A stretch of DNA of 64,000 nucleotides from Sphaerisporangium album. Lineage in GTDB: Bacteria > Actinomycetota > Actinomycetes > Streptosporangiales > Streptosporangiaceae. The notes under the pieces were generated by a model. It was not told where the DNA came from. It made no database searches and saw only the letters and a program-made list of their open reading frames with translations. A program made the translations under genes and the position numbers. Numbering within the stretch: position 1 is the stretch's first letter; every line of letters starts with the position of its first letter. The stretch spans positions 248,001 through 312,000 of the forward strand of contig NZ_QOIL01000008.1 of the NCBI RefSeq assembly GCF_003323745.1, given 5' to 3'. Positions 47,567-56,438 of the stretch are shown here, piece after piece.

Positions 47567-48498
47567 GCGAGAGCCTGTTGATGGCGAGCCCGCGCGTCCT
47601 TCGGCTGGGCACGCGCCGCAGCCTGATGGCGACCACCCAGTCCCAGCAGGTGGCCGACCGGCTGACCGCGCTCACCGGCCGTCCCGTCGAGCTCGTCGGC
47701 GTCACGACCTTCGGCGACGTCACCAAGGCGCACCTCGCCCAGCTCGGCGGCACCGGCGTCTTCGTGAGCGCCCTGCGCGACAAGCTCATCGAGGGGGAGA
47801 TCGACTTCGCGGTCCACTCCCTCAAGGACCTTCCCACCAAGCCGGACCCCCGCGTCGTGATCGCGGCGATCCCCACCCGCGACGACCCCAGGGACGCCCT
47901 GGTCGGCCCGGTCGGGCTCGCCGGCCTGCGCCCCGGCGACAAGGTGGGCACGGGCTCGCCGCGCCGCGTCGCCCAGCTCCGCGCCCTTCGCCCGGACCTG
48001 GAGTACGTCGCGATCCGCGGCAACGCCGACACCCGCATCGGCAAGGTGACCTCGGGCGAGCTGCGGGCCGTCGTGCTGGCCGCCGCCGGGCTCGGCCGCC
48101 TCGGCCGCGCCGCCGAGATCTCCGAGCTGTTCGAGGTCGCGGACATGCTGCCGGCGCCGGGCCAGGGAGCCCTCGCCGTAGAGTGCCGCGCGGGCGACGA
48201 GGCCCTGATCGACCTGCTGTCCGTCCTCGACGACACGCGCACGCGCGCGGCGGTGACCGCCGAGCGCGAGGTGCTCGCCGCGCTGGAGGCCGGGTGCAGC
48301 GCGCCCGTAGGTGCGTACGCCTCCGATGACGGGCACATTCTCAACCTGACCGCCGCCGTGGTGGCCTTCGATGGCACGCGGTCGGTGCGCAAGTCCACCG
48401 CCGGGGATCCCTCGGCCGCCATGGAGCTCGGCCGCGAACTCGCGACCGCCATGATCGCCGAGGGGGCCGGCACGTTGATGGGGGAGCGGACCCATTGA
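47563..48498 (+). CDS. hemC: hydroxymethylbilane synthase (porphobilinogen deaminase)
   Basis: A 311-residue enzyme that joins four porphobilinogens. Motifs: GTRRSLMATTQSQQV at the N-terminus, VHSLKDLPT, GTGSPRRVAQLRALRPDL, RGNADTRIGK, LPAPGQGALAVECR, and the dipyrromethane-binding Cys in EAGCSAPVGAYA (about 245). ATG 47563 overlaps the hemA stop; its own end overlaps the hemD TTG. Confidence 0.97.
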   Translation: MSESLLMASPRVLRLGTRRSLMATTQSQQVADRLTALTGRPVELVGVTTFGDVTKAHLAQLGGTGVFVSALRDKLIEGEIDFAVHSLKDLPTKPDPRVVIAAIPTRDDPRDALVGPVGLAGLRPGDKVGTGSPRRVAQLRALRPDLEYVAIRGNADTRIGKVTSGELRAVVLAAAGLGRLGRAAEISELFEVADMLPAPGQGALAVECRAGDEALIDLLSVLDDTRTRAAVTAEREVLAALEAGCSAPVGAYASDDGHILNLTAAVVAFDGTRSVRKSTAGDPSAAMELGRELATAMIAEGAGTLMGERTH

Positions 48499-50162
48499 GC
48501 TCCGGAAGCCAGACCAGCAAGATCGCCGAGATGGGCAAGCCTGAGACGGGCGCGCTCGGCATGACGAGCGGCGCAGCCGAGCAGACCGGCCACGACGCCG
48601 GGCGGCGGCGCGCCGGTTTCGTCGCGTTCGTGGGGGCGGGCCCCGGGGACGAGAACCTTCTGACCCTGCGTGGCGCCGACCTTCTCGCCCGCGCCGACGT
48701 CGTCGTCCTCGACCAGGAGGCGTACGGCGCGCTGTTGCGCCACTGCCCCGAGGACGTCATCGTCGTGGACGTCGCCGCCGAGTCGGGCGCGGTGTCGCTG
48801 AAGGCGGTGCAGCACGCCAAGGCCGGGTGCCGCGTCGTGCGCCTGTGCGCGGGCGACCCTGGCTTCTTCTCCTCGGTGAGCGAGGAGGTCGCGGCCTGCG
48901 CCAAGGCGGAGGTCGACTTCGAGATCGTGCCGGGTGTGACGCCGGCGACGGCCGTGCTCACCTACGCGGGCATCGCCCCGGCGGCGTCGGTCCCCGAGTT
49001 CCGCATCGTGGACGCCACGCGCGTGGACGACTGGTCGCCGCACGCCGCCTGCGAGGGCACCCTGGTGATCTACAACGGCGTCCAGGACGCGGTGGCGATC
49101 GGCAAGGCCCTGATCGCGGGCGGCAGCCCGGACACCACGCCCGTGGCGGTGACGCAGAGCGGCACCACGACCGAGCAGTACACCGTGGTCTCCTCGCTCG
49201 GCAGGCTCGCCGCCGACCTGAAGCACGCGGACATCGCCGAGCCCGCGGTGATCGTCGTCGGCGACGCCGTGACCACCCGCGACCGGCTGTCGTGGTTCGA
49301 GAACAAGCCGCTGTTCGGCTGGCGCGTGCTGGTGCCCCGCACCAAGGAGCAGTCGGCCGGGCTGTCGGAGCAGCTCAGGTCGTACGGCGCGGTGCCCGAG
49401 GAGGTGCCGACGATCTCCGTGGAGCCGCCGCGCACCCCGCAGCAGATGGACCGCGCGATCAAGGGCCTGGTGACCGGCCGCTACGAGTGGGTGGCGTTCA
49501 CCTCGGCCAACGCGGTCAAGGCGATCCGCGAGAAGTTCGAAGAGTACGGCCTGGACGCGCGGGCGTTCGCGGGGCTGAAGGTCGCGGCCGTGGGCGAGGC
49601 CACCGCGAAGGCGCTGATCGCGTTCGGCGTCAAGCCCGACCTGGTTCCCGTGGGCGAGCACTCCTCGGAGGGGCTGCTCGCCGAGTGGCCGCCGTACGAC
49701 TCGATGCTCGACCCGATCAACCGGGTGCTGCTGCCCCGCGCCGACATCGCCACCGAGACGCTGATCGCCGGGCTGACCGAGCTCGGCTGGGAGTGCGACG
49801 ACGTCACGGCCTACCGGACGGTCCGCGCGGCCCCGCCGCCCGAGGCGATCCGCGTGGCGATCAAGAGCGGCGGGTTCGACGCGGTGCTGTTCACCTCGTC
49901 CAGCACGGTCAGGAACCTCGTCGGCATCGCCGGCAAGCCGCACAACGTGACGGTCATCGCGGTCATCGGGCCGCAGACCGCCAAGACGGCGGAGGAGTTC
50001 GGTCTGCGGGTGGACATCATGGCCGACAACCCCTCGGCCGGAGCCCTGGCCGCCGCCCTCGCCGAGTACGGCGCCAAGCAGCGTCAGGCGGCCCTCGCCG
50101 CCGGAGACGTCCCCCGCCGGCCCTCGCAGACCCGCAGGGGAGCACGGCGCCGGGCCAGGTGA
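48495..50162 (+). CDS. hemD: uroporphyrinogen-III synthase fused to a SUMT-like domain
   Basis: A 555-residue two-domain protein. About residues 38-275 form a tetrapyrrole methylase (CobA/SUMT) fold, with VAFVGAGPGDENLLTLRGAD, LCAGDPGFFSS in place of GGDPFVFGRG, and VPGVTPATAVLTYAGI. About residues 285-535 form the uroporphyrinogen-III synthase that closes the ring (WVAFTSANAV, VGEATAKAL, VLFTSSSTVRNL). The methylase motifs are altered, so methylation may be weak or lost. TTG 48495 overlaps the hemC stop. Fusions of this kind are standard in actinomycetes. Confidence 0.93.
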   Translation: MSSGSQTSKIAEMGKPETGALGMTSGAAEQTGHDAGRRRAGFVAFVGAGPGDENLLTLRGADLLARADVVVLDQEAYGALLRHCPEDVIVVDVAAESGAVSLKAVQHAKAGCRVVRLCAGDPGFFSSVSEEVAACAKAEVDFEIVPGVTPATAVLTYAGIAPAASVPEFRIVDATRVDDWSPHAACEGTLVIYNGVQDAVAIGKALIAGGSPDTTPVAVTQSGTTTEQYTVVSSLGRLAADLKHADIAEPAVIVVGDAVTTRDRLSWFENKPLFGWRVLVPRTKEQSAGLSEQLRSYGAVPEEVPTISVEPPRTPQQMDRAIKGLVTGRYEWVAFTSANAVKAIREKFEEYGLDARAFAGLKVAAVGEATAKALIAFGVKPDLVPVGEHSSEGLLAEWPPYDSMLDPINRVLLPRADIATETLIAGLTELGWECDDVTAYRTVRAAPPPEAIRVAIKSGGFDAVLFTSSSTVRNLVGIAGKPHNVTVIAVIGPQTAKTAEEFGLRVDIMADNPSAGALAAALAEYGAKQRQAALAAGDVPRRPSQTRRGARRRAR

Positions 50163-50237
50163 CCCACCACAACCAGCAGAGATCCCCATCGTGACCGGCC
50201 GCGCGCGGCCGGCGCGAGGTCAGGGAGGGGAGACACG

Positions 50238-51224
50238 ATGAACGCGGGCTTTCCGGTCGCGCGGCCCCGGCGGCTGCGCAGAAACGCGGCTATCCGCCGC
50301 ATGGTGGCGGGCACGCGGCCGCACCCGGCCGAGCTGGTGCTGCCGATGTTCGTCAAGGAGGGCATCAGCGACCCGCAACCGGTCGCGTCCATGCCCGGAG
50401 TGGCGCAGCACACGCTCGACTCGCTGCGCAAGGCCGCCGGGGAGGCGGCGGAGGCGGGCGTCGGCGGGCTGATCCTGTTCGGCGTCCCGGCGGCGAAGGA
50501 CGCCGTGGGTTCGGCGGCCGACGACCCGGACGGCATCCTGCAGAAGGCGCTGGCCGAGCTGAGCGCCGACCTGGGCGACGCCATCGTGATCATGAGCGAC
50601 ACCTGCCTGGACGAGTACACCGACCACGGGCACTGCGGCATCCTCACCCCCGAGGGCGAGGTCGACAACGACGCGACGCTGGAGCGCTACGCCTCGATCG
50701 CCGTGGCGCAGGCGCGCGCCGGGTCACAGGTGATCGCGCCCAGCGGCATGATGGACGGCCAGGTCGGCGCGATCCGCGCGGCCCTGGACTCCGCCGGCTT
50801 CTCGCACCTCCCGATCCTGGCCTACTCCGTCAAGTACGCCTCGGCGTTCTACGGACCGTTCCGCGACGCCGCCGAGTGCGCGCCGCAGTTCGGCGATCGC
50901 AGCGCCTACCAGCAGGACCCGGCAGGGCCGGTCGGAGAGGCGCTGCGCGAGGTCCGCCTGGACCTGGACGAAGGCGCGGACGCCGTCATGGTCAAGCCCG
51001 CACTGGCCTACCTGGACATCCTGCGCCAGGTGCGCGACGCGGTGGACGTGCCGGTCGCGGCCTACCAGGTGAGCGGCGAGTACGCGATGGTGGAGGCGGC
51101 GGCGGCCAACGGCTGGATCGACCGCGATCGCGTCATCATGGAGTCGCTCACCGCGATCAAGCGCGCGGGGGCTGATCTGATCCTCACCTACTGGGCTACG
51201 GAGGTGGCCAGAAGACTACCCTGA
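50238..51224 (+). CDS. hemB: porphobilinogen synthase (delta-aminolevulinate dehydratase)
   Basis: A 328-residue enzyme joining two 5-aminolevulinates. Schiff-base lysines lie in AYSVKYASAFYGPFRDA (about 197) and VMVKPALAYLDI (about 252). The metal loop reads DTCLDEYTDHGHCG: two of the three zinc cysteines remain and the middle one is Asp, between the zinc and magnesium types. ATG 50238 follows GGGAGGGGAG. A 75-bp gap to hemD suggests it is in the same cluster, perhaps the same transcript. Confidence 0.97.
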   Translation: MNAGFPVARPRRLRRNAAIRRMVAGTRPHPAELVLPMFVKEGISDPQPVASMPGVAQHTLDSLRKAAGEAAEAGVGGLILFGVPAAKDAVGSAADDPDGILQKALAELSADLGDAIVIMSDTCLDEYTDHGHCGILTPEGEVDNDATLERYASIAVAQARAGSQVIAPSGMMDGQVGAIRAALDSAGFSHLPILAYSVKYASAFYGPFRDAAECAPQFGDRSAYQQDPAGPVGEALREVRLDLDEGADAVMVKPALAYLDILRQVRDAVDVPVAAYQVSGEYAMVEAAAANGWIDRDRVIMESLTAIKRAGADLILTYWATEVARRLP

Positions 51225-51317
51225 CGGGCCATTTTCCGGGGTTTCCGGGGGTCGGGTCACCTCGTCCGCCCGCCATCGGGCATCATCGGGGAAAGGCGAG
51301 GGTGGGGGAGGAACACG

Positions 51318-51971
51318 ATGGTGGGGGTGCCGCTGGCGGCCCGCAGGGCCAAAAAGCGAGGCCGGGCCCATGGAAGAGCGCAGACGATCACCTCGGTGCT
51401 CGAATACGCCGAACTGGGCTGGGCGAGCTGCCTGGGCGCGCATCCGCTGCGCGAGGGAAGGCGTGCCTGTTCGTGCGACCGGGTCGGCTGTCCCGATCCT
51501 GGGGCGCATCCGTTGTCGCCGGCCTGGCAGATGATGGCGACCACGGACACCGCGCTGCTCACCCGATGGTGGGAGCAGAATCCCGAGGCGAACGTGATCC
51601 TTCCCACGGGAAGGGTGTTCGACGTATTCGACGTGCCGGCCTCCGCCGGGCACACGACGCTGCTCGCGATGGAGGAATCCGGCTTCGCGACGGGCCCGGT
51701 GGCCGCCAACGGCGACCGGGTCCTTTTTTACGTCGCCACGCGGGGCGCGCCCGAGGACGAGGACGAGTGGTGGTCCTGCCACCTGGACTACGGCCCCGAG
51801 ACCATCGACGAGACGCCGGGCCTGCGCTGGCACTGCCGCGACAGCTACGTGCTCGCGCCGCCGTCGTCGCTGGTCGACGGCAGCCAGGCCCGCTGGCTGC
51901 GCCCGCCCGACGGCCGTCCCCTGCCCGACCCGCTGCACGTCCTGGACCGCCTGGCCGACGCCATCGAGTGA
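51318..51971 (+). CDS. bifunctional DNA primase/polymerase-like protein, orphan
   Basis: A 217-residue protein of the archaeo-eukaryotic primase (Prim-Pol) type found singly in many actinomycetes. It has a Cys-rich stretch (ACSCDRVGCPDPGAHP, about 50-65), a W-W-x-x-x-P-x-A-N segment (LLTRWWEQNPEANVILPTG) and FDVFDVPASAG where active enzymes have the DxD metal site. The motif looks incomplete, so enzymatic primase activity is doubtful. It lies alone between hemB and hemL; why is not known. ATG 51318 follows GGGGGAGG. Confidence 0.78.
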   Translation: MVGVPLAARRAKKRGRAHGRAQTITSVLEYAELGWASCLGAHPLREGRRACSCDRVGCPDPGAHPLSPAWQMMATTDTALLTRWWEQNPEANVILPTGRVFDVFDVPASAGHTTLLAMEESGFATGPVAANGDRVLFYVATRGAPEDEDEWWSCHLDYGPETIDETPGLRWHCRDSYVLAPPSSLVDGSQARWLRPPDGRPLPDPLHVLDRLADAIE

Positions 51972-52029
51972 CCCGCCCCGGCGCGCGAGCGCGCCGGAGG
52001 CGGCCGTCCGGCCGCGTCGCCCCGGGCAC

Positions 52030-52035
52030 TAGCCT
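52030..52035 (+). promoter_or_regulatory. -10 element of a leaderless promoter (hemL)
   Basis: TAGCCT ends 6 nt before the GTG at 52042; there is no ribosome binding site. hemL is thus probably transcribed separately from hemB. Confidence 0.5.
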
Positions 52036-52041
52036 GGATCC

Positions 52042-53346
52042 GTGAGCCGTACGAAGATCTCAGAGGCCCTGTTCGACCGTTCCCGCGCCGTCGTGCCGGG
52101 CGGGGTGAACTCCCCGGTGCGCGCGTTCGGCGCCGTCGGCGGCACCCCGAGGTTCATGGAGTCCGGCGAGGGGCCGTACGTCGTCGACGCCGACGGCAAC
52201 CGCTACGTCGACCTGGTGTGCTCGTGGGGGCCGATGATCCTCGGCCACCGCCACCCCGCCGTGGTCGAGGCCCTGACCGCCGCGCTGGCGCGGGGCACCT
52301 CGTTCGGCACGGCGACCCCGGGCGAGGTCGAGCTGGCCGAGGAGCTGGTCGCGCGCGTGGGCCCGGTCGAGAAGGTCCGCCTGGTCAGCTCCGGCACCGA
52401 GGCCACCATGTCGGCGGTGCGGCTGGCGCGCGGCTTCACCGGCCGCTCGCGCGTGGTCAAGTTCGCCGGGTGCTACCACGGGCACGTGGACGCGCTGCTG
52501 GCCTCCGCCGGGTCGGGCGTCGTGACCTTCGGGCTGCCCGACACCCCGGGCGTCACCGGCGCGTCGGCCGCCGACACGATCGTCCTTCCGTACAACTCGC
52601 CCGAGGCGGTCACCGAGGCGTTCGCGGCGTACGGCGGCGAGATCGCCTGCGTGATCACTGAGGCGTGCCCGGCCAACATGGGGGTGGTGCCCCCGGCGCC
52701 CGGCTTCAACGCGCTGCTGCGCGAGCTGTGCACGGCCTCGGGCGCCCTGCTCATCCTGGACGAGGTGCTGACCGGCTTCCGCGTCTCGGCGTCCGGCTGG
52801 TACGGCCTGGAGCCAGTCGAGGCCGATCTGATGACGTTCGGCAAGGTCATGGGCGGAGGGCTGCCCGCGGCGGCGTTCGGCGGCCGGGCCGAGATCATGG
52901 ACAGGCTCGCCCCCGAGGGGCCGGTGTACCAGGCGGGCACGCTCTCGGGGAACCCGCTGGCGTGCGCGGCCGGCCTGGCCACGCTGCGCGCCTGCGACGA
53001 CGACGTGTACGACCGGGTGGACGCCGCCGCGCTGATCGTCGGCCGCGCCGCCTCGGACGCGCTGGCCGCCGCCGGGGTGCCCCACCGCCTCCAGCGCGCG
53101 GGCAACCTATTCTCGATCTTCTTCACGGCCGGCCCCGTCACCGATTTCGAAGGGGCCCGCACGCAGGACACCGGGGCGTTCCGGGCGTTCTTCCACTCGA
53201 TGCTCGACCAGGGCGTCTACCTGCCGCCGTCGGCGTACGAGGCATGGTTCCTGTCGGCGGCGCACGACGAGGAGGCGCTGACCCGCGTCGCCGAGGCGCT
53301 GCCCGCCGCCGCCAAGGCCGCGGCCGCCGCGTCCCAGGGGTCCTGA
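52042..53346 (+). CDS. hemL: glutamate-1-semialdehyde 2,1-aminomutase
   Basis: A 434-residue PLP-dependent enzyme that makes 5-aminolevulinate, the second C5-pathway step after HemA. Motifs: [17 protein letters not shown] at the N-terminus, [41 protein letters not shown] (PLP Asp) and the PLP lysine in [17 protein letters not shown] (about residue 270). Complete in length. GTG 52042 has a -10 box directly before it. Confidence 0.97.
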   Translation: MSRTKISEALFDRSRAVVPGGVNSPVRAFGAVGGTPRFMESGEGPYVVDADGNRYVDLVCSWGPMILGHRHPAVVEALTAALARGTSFGTATPGEVELAEELVARVGPVEKVRLVSSGTEATMSAVRLARGFTGRSRVVKFAGCYHGHVDALLASAGSGVVTFGLPDTPGVTGASAADTIVLPYNSPEAVTEAFAAYGGEIACVITEACPANMGVVPPAPGFNALLRELCTASGALLILDEVLTGFRVSASGWYGLEPVEADLMTFGKVMGGGLPAAAFGGRAEIMDRLAPEGPVYQAGTLSGNPLACAAGLATLRACDDDVYDRVDAAALIVGRAASDALAAAGVPHRLQRAGNLFSIFFTAGPVTDFEGARTQDTGAFRAFFHSMLDQGVYLPPSAYEAWFLSAAHDEEALTRVAEALPAAAKAAAAASQGS

Positions 53347-53383
53347 GATTCAGTTCACCGGCGACTTCCGACGGTCAATCGTT

Positions 53384-53389
53384 TAGCAT
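53384..53389 (+). promoter_or_regulatory. -10 element of a leaderless promoter (LysR gene)
   Basis: TAGCAT ends 6 nt before the ATG at 53396. No ribosome site is present. Confidence 0.5.
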
Positions 53390-53395
53390 CGCTAT

Positions 53396-54325
53396 ATGTT
53401 GGATCTCCACCGGCTCAAGGCCCTGCACGCGGTCTCCGTGTACGGCTCGGTCGGCGCCGCGGCCGAGGCCCTCATGGTCACCCCCTCCGCGATCTCCCAG
53501 CAGCTCGCCAAGCTGGAGCGCGAGACCGGGTCCACGCTGCTGGAGCGCAACGGGCGCGGCGTCAAGCTCACCGACGCCGCGGGGCTGCTGGCCGAGCACG
53601 CCGAGCGCATCCTCGCCCTGGTGGAGACCGCCGAGGCCGACTTCGAGGCCCTGCGGGGCACGGTCGTCGGGCGCCTGCTGATCGGCGCGTTCCCGACGGC
53701 GGCCCGGGGGGTCATGCCGCTGGCGCTCGGCGAGCTCAAGCGGCGCCACCCCGAGCTGGACCTGATGATGTACGAGCGCGAGCCCGAGCGGCAGGTGCGC
53801 GAGGTCGCGCGCGGCGAGCTGGACCTGGCCATCGTCCAGGACTGGCAGAACCGGCCGATGGCCATCCCCGAGGGGCTGTCGCGGGCGCCGCTGTTCGAGG
53901 ACCCGGCCGACGTCGTCCTCGCCGCCGGCCACCCGCTGGCGGGGAGGTCCGAGATCGACCTGGCGGAGCTGACCGGCGAGCGGTGGATCGGCTCGTCCCC
54001 CGGCATGGTGTGCCACGACTGGCTCGTGCTGACCCTGCGCCAGGCGTCGCTGGAGCCCGACTTCTCCTGCATCGCCGACGAGTACCCCACCCAGGTCGCG
54101 CTGGTCGGGGCCGGTCACGGCTGCGCGCTCATCCCGCGCCTGGGCCGGGGCGGGCTGCCGCCGGACGTCCGGGCCGTGCCGTTGAAGCCCAGGCCCATCA
54201 GGCACATCTTCGCGGTGTGGCGGACGGACGCGGCGCGCCGCCCGGCCATCCGCGCGGCCGTCGAGGTGCTGCGCAGGATGACACCCCCGCCGGGCCTCAC
54301 GACCGCCGCGCGGCCGGGCCAGTAG
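53396..54325 (+). CDS. LysR family transcriptional regulator
   Basis: A 309-residue LTTR. N-terminal winged HTH (VSVYGSVGAAAEALMVTPSA, then AISQQLAKLERETG, residues about 10-45) and a periplasmic-binding-like effector domain (about 88-295). It begins at ATG 53396. It lies between hemL and the histidine phosphatase gene on the same strand rather than divergent from a target, so its target is not evident. Confidence 0.93.
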   Translation: MLDLHRLKALHAVSVYGSVGAAAEALMVTPSAISQQLAKLERETGSTLLERNGRGVKLTDAAGLLAEHAERILALVETAEADFEALRGTVVGRLLIGAFPTAARGVMPLALGELKRRHPELDLMMYEREPERQVREVARGELDLAIVQDWQNRPMAIPEGLSRAPLFEDPADVVLAAGHPLAGRSEIDLAELTGERWIGSSPGMVCHDWLVLTLRQASLEPDFSCIADEYPTQVALVGAGHGCALIPRLGRGGLPPDVRAVPLKPRPIRHIFAVWRTDAARRPAIRAAVEVLRRMTPPPGLTTAARPGQ

Positions 54326-54338
54326 GCTGGTGTCCGTC

Positions 54339-54980
54339 ATGACTGAAAGCACCGTTGTTCACCTGCTCCGTCATGGAGAGGTGCACAATCCCCAGGGCCT
54401 CCTGTACGGACGGCTGCCCGGGTACCACCTCTCAGAGAACGGCCGTTCGATGGCCGAGATGGTGGCCAAGGCCCTCGCCGGCCGCGACGTCGCCGCGTTG
54501 TACTGCTCGCCGCTGGAGCGCGCCCAGGAGACCGCCGCGCCGGTCGCGCAGACCTTCGGGCTGCCCGTCCAGACCGACGACCGGCTGACCGAGGCCGACA
54601 ATGTCTTCCAGGGCCTGGTCATCGGCGGCATGTTCCGCGCGCCGGGCAACTACCGCCACCTGTGGAACCCCGCGCGTCCCTCGTGGGGCGAGCCGTACAC
54701 CGAGATCGTCGAACGCATGCGGTCGATCATCAACGAGGCGCGGGCCGGGGCGCGGGGGCACGAGGTCGTGCTGGTCAGCCACCAGCTTCCGATCTGGATC
54801 ATCCGCCTGGCCGCCGAGGGCCGCAGGCTCTGGCACGACCCGCGCCGCCGCCAGTGCGCGCTGGCGAGCCTGACCAGCCTCACCTTCGAGGGAGACCGGC
54901 TGGCGAGCGTGGGGTACAGCGAGCCGGCGGGCGCACTCATCAAACCGCCTAAAATGCTCAAACCGGCCAAACGGCGGTAG
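54339..54980 (+). CDS. histidine phosphatase family protein
   Basis: A 213-residue phosphoglycerate-mutase-like phosphatase. The catalytic His is in LLRHGEVHNPQG (RHG motif, about residue 11), the second Arg in CSPLERAQETAAP, and the second His in VLVSHQLPIWII (about 150). It is the positional equivalent of Rv0525, between hemL and resA. The substrate is unknown. ATG 54339 lies 10 nt after TAGGCT, so the leader is very short. Confidence 0.9.
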   Translation: MTESTVVHLLRHGEVHNPQGLLYGRLPGYHLSENGRSMAEMVAKALAGRDVAALYCSPLERAQETAAPVAQTFGLPVQTDDRLTEADNVFQGLVIGGMFRAPGNYRHLWNPARPSWGEPYTEIVERMRSIINEARAGARGHEVVLVSHQLPIWIIRLAAEGRRLWHDPRRRQCALASLTSLTFEGDRLASVGYSEPAGALIKPPKMLKPAKRR

Positions 54981-54988
54981 CAACCCGA

Positions 54989-55002
54989 TACCCGCACGGG
55001 TA
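54989..55002 (+). terminator. short hairpin, possible terminator
   Basis: TACCCG-CA-CGGGTA, 6-bp stem, just after the phosphatase stop. Weak and without a U-run. Confidence 0.3.
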
Positions 55003-55082
55003 CCGCCCCGATTTCGAGGGCGCGCGGCGTGCTGGGTAGGGTTTGAAGCTCTACCGGTCGTAGTACAAGGAGACCCCTCTCG

Positions 55083-55661
55083 GTGTCCGCGAAGCCACGT
55101 GCCCTCGTCGCCGTCGTGCTCGCCATGACGGCTCTGGCGGGCTGCGCCGGAACCCAGGGAACCCAGCCGCAGTCCGGTGACACGCGGTACGTCGCCGGGG
55201 ACGGCACCATGCTGGTCGTCCCCGCCGCGCAGCGCCAGGCGGCCCCGGAGGTCCGGGGCGAGACCCTGGAAGGCACCGCCGCCGCCCTGGCCGACCACAA
55301 GGGCAAAGTGCTGGTGCTCAACTTCTGGGCCTCGTGGTGCGCGCCCTGCCGCAGCGAGGCGCCCGTGCTCAAGGACGTCGCCGCCAAGACCAGGGACCGC
55401 GGCGTCAGCTTCCTCGGCGTCGACTTCAAGGACGACAAGGCGCAGGCCATGGCCTTCCAGCGCACCCAGCAGCCGGGGTACCCGAGCCTGTTCGACCAGC
55501 CTGGCAAGGTGGCGCTCGCCTTCCACGGCATGGTCAACCCGGCGGCGATCCCGTCCACTCTGGTGCTCGACCGCCAGGGGCGCGTCGCGGCGCGCGCCCT
55601 CGGCGAGGTCAAGTACTCCGACCTGCTCGACGTGGTCACCAAGGTCAGCGATGAGAAGTGA
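55083..55661 (+). CDS. resA: ResA/CcmG-like thiol-disulfide lipoprotein
   Basis: A 192-residue thioredoxin-fold protein anchored outside the membrane by a lipoprotein signal (LAGC, C21). The redox motif is WASWCAPCRSEAP (about residue 85), and the cis-Pro region is NPAAIPSTLV. It reduces apocytochrome c cysteines before heme attachment, receiving electrons from CcdA encoded next. GTG 55083 follows AAGGAG. First gene of the resA-ccdA-resB-ccsB cluster. Confidence 0.94.
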   Translation: MSAKPRALVAVVLAMTALAGCAGTQGTQPQSGDTRYVAGDGTMLVVPAAQRQAAPEVRGETLEGTAAALADHKGKVLVLNFWASWCAPCRSEAPVLKDVAAKTRDRGVSFLGVDFKDDKAQAMAFQRTQQPGYPSLFDQPGKVALAFHGMVNPAAIPSTLVLDRQGRVAARALGEVKYSDLLDVVTKVSDEK

Positions 55662-55706
55662 GGCCCGCGCCCGCGGCGCCCGTGTCCCCACCGGGCCGGG
55701 TGGGCC

Positions 55707-56438
55707 GTGAGCGACCTCACGACCACGATCGCGGCCGGGTCGCTGCTCGTGGCGCTGCCCGTCGCGGTGGCCGCCGGGCTGGTGTCGTTCCTGTCCCCGT
55801 GCGTGCTGCCGCTGGTGCCCGGCTACCTGTCTTACGTCACCGGCATGAGCGGCGACCCGCGGCGCGGCCGCATGATCGCGGGCAGCGCCCTGTTCGTGCT
55901 GGGCTTCTCGCTGGTGTTCGTGCTCGGGGGCGCCCTGTTCGGCGGCCTCGGCGCGCTGCTGCTCGGCAACGCCGACGTGATCACCCGCGTGCTCGGCGGC
56001 CTGACGATCGTGCTCGGCCTGGCGTTCCTCGGCCTGGTGCCGGGCCTGCAGCGCGACGTGCGCATCCACCGCTTCCCGGCCGCCGGCATCGCGGGCGCGC
56101 CCCTGCTCGGCGTCGTCTTCGGCCTCGGCTGGACGCCCTGCATCGGCCCCACGTTGTCGGCCGTCCTCACGCTGTCGCTGGACCAGGGCAGCGCGGTCAG
56201 GGGGGCCGTGCTGGCGTTCGCGTACGCGCTCGGCCTCGGTCTGCCCTTCGTGGTCGCGGCCCTCGCCTACCGCAAGGCGCTCAGGACGTTCGCGGCGGTG
56301 CGCCGCCACTCCCGGCTCATCACCCGGGCCGGCGGGGCCATGCTGGTCCTGGTCGGCGTGCTGCTCGTGACCGGCCTCTGGGGGCAGATCATCGCGAGCA
56401 TGCAGGGCTGGGTGGGCGGATTCGAGCCGGTGATCTGA
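55707..56438 (+). CDS. ccdA: CcdA cytochrome c biogenesis protein (DsbD-like)
   Basis: A 243-residue membrane protein with six helices that moves electrons from cytoplasmic thioredoxin to ResA. The redox cysteines are in SFLSPCVLPLVPGY (about residue 32) and GLGWTPCIGPTLSA (about 142). GTG 55707. It ends on the first base of resB (TGATG). Confidence 0.95.
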   Translation: MSDLTTTIAAGSLLVALPVAVAAGLVSFLSPCVLPLVPGYLSYVTGMSGDPRRGRMIAGSALFVLGFSLVFVLGGALFGGLGALLLGNADVITRVLGGLTIVLGLAFLGLVPGLQRDVRIHRFPAAGIAGAPLLGVVFGLGWTPCIGPTLSAVLTLSLDQGSAVRGAVLAFAYALGLGLPFVVAALAYRKALRTFAAVRRHSRLITRAGGAMLVLVGVLLVTGLWGQIIASMQGWVGGFEPVI

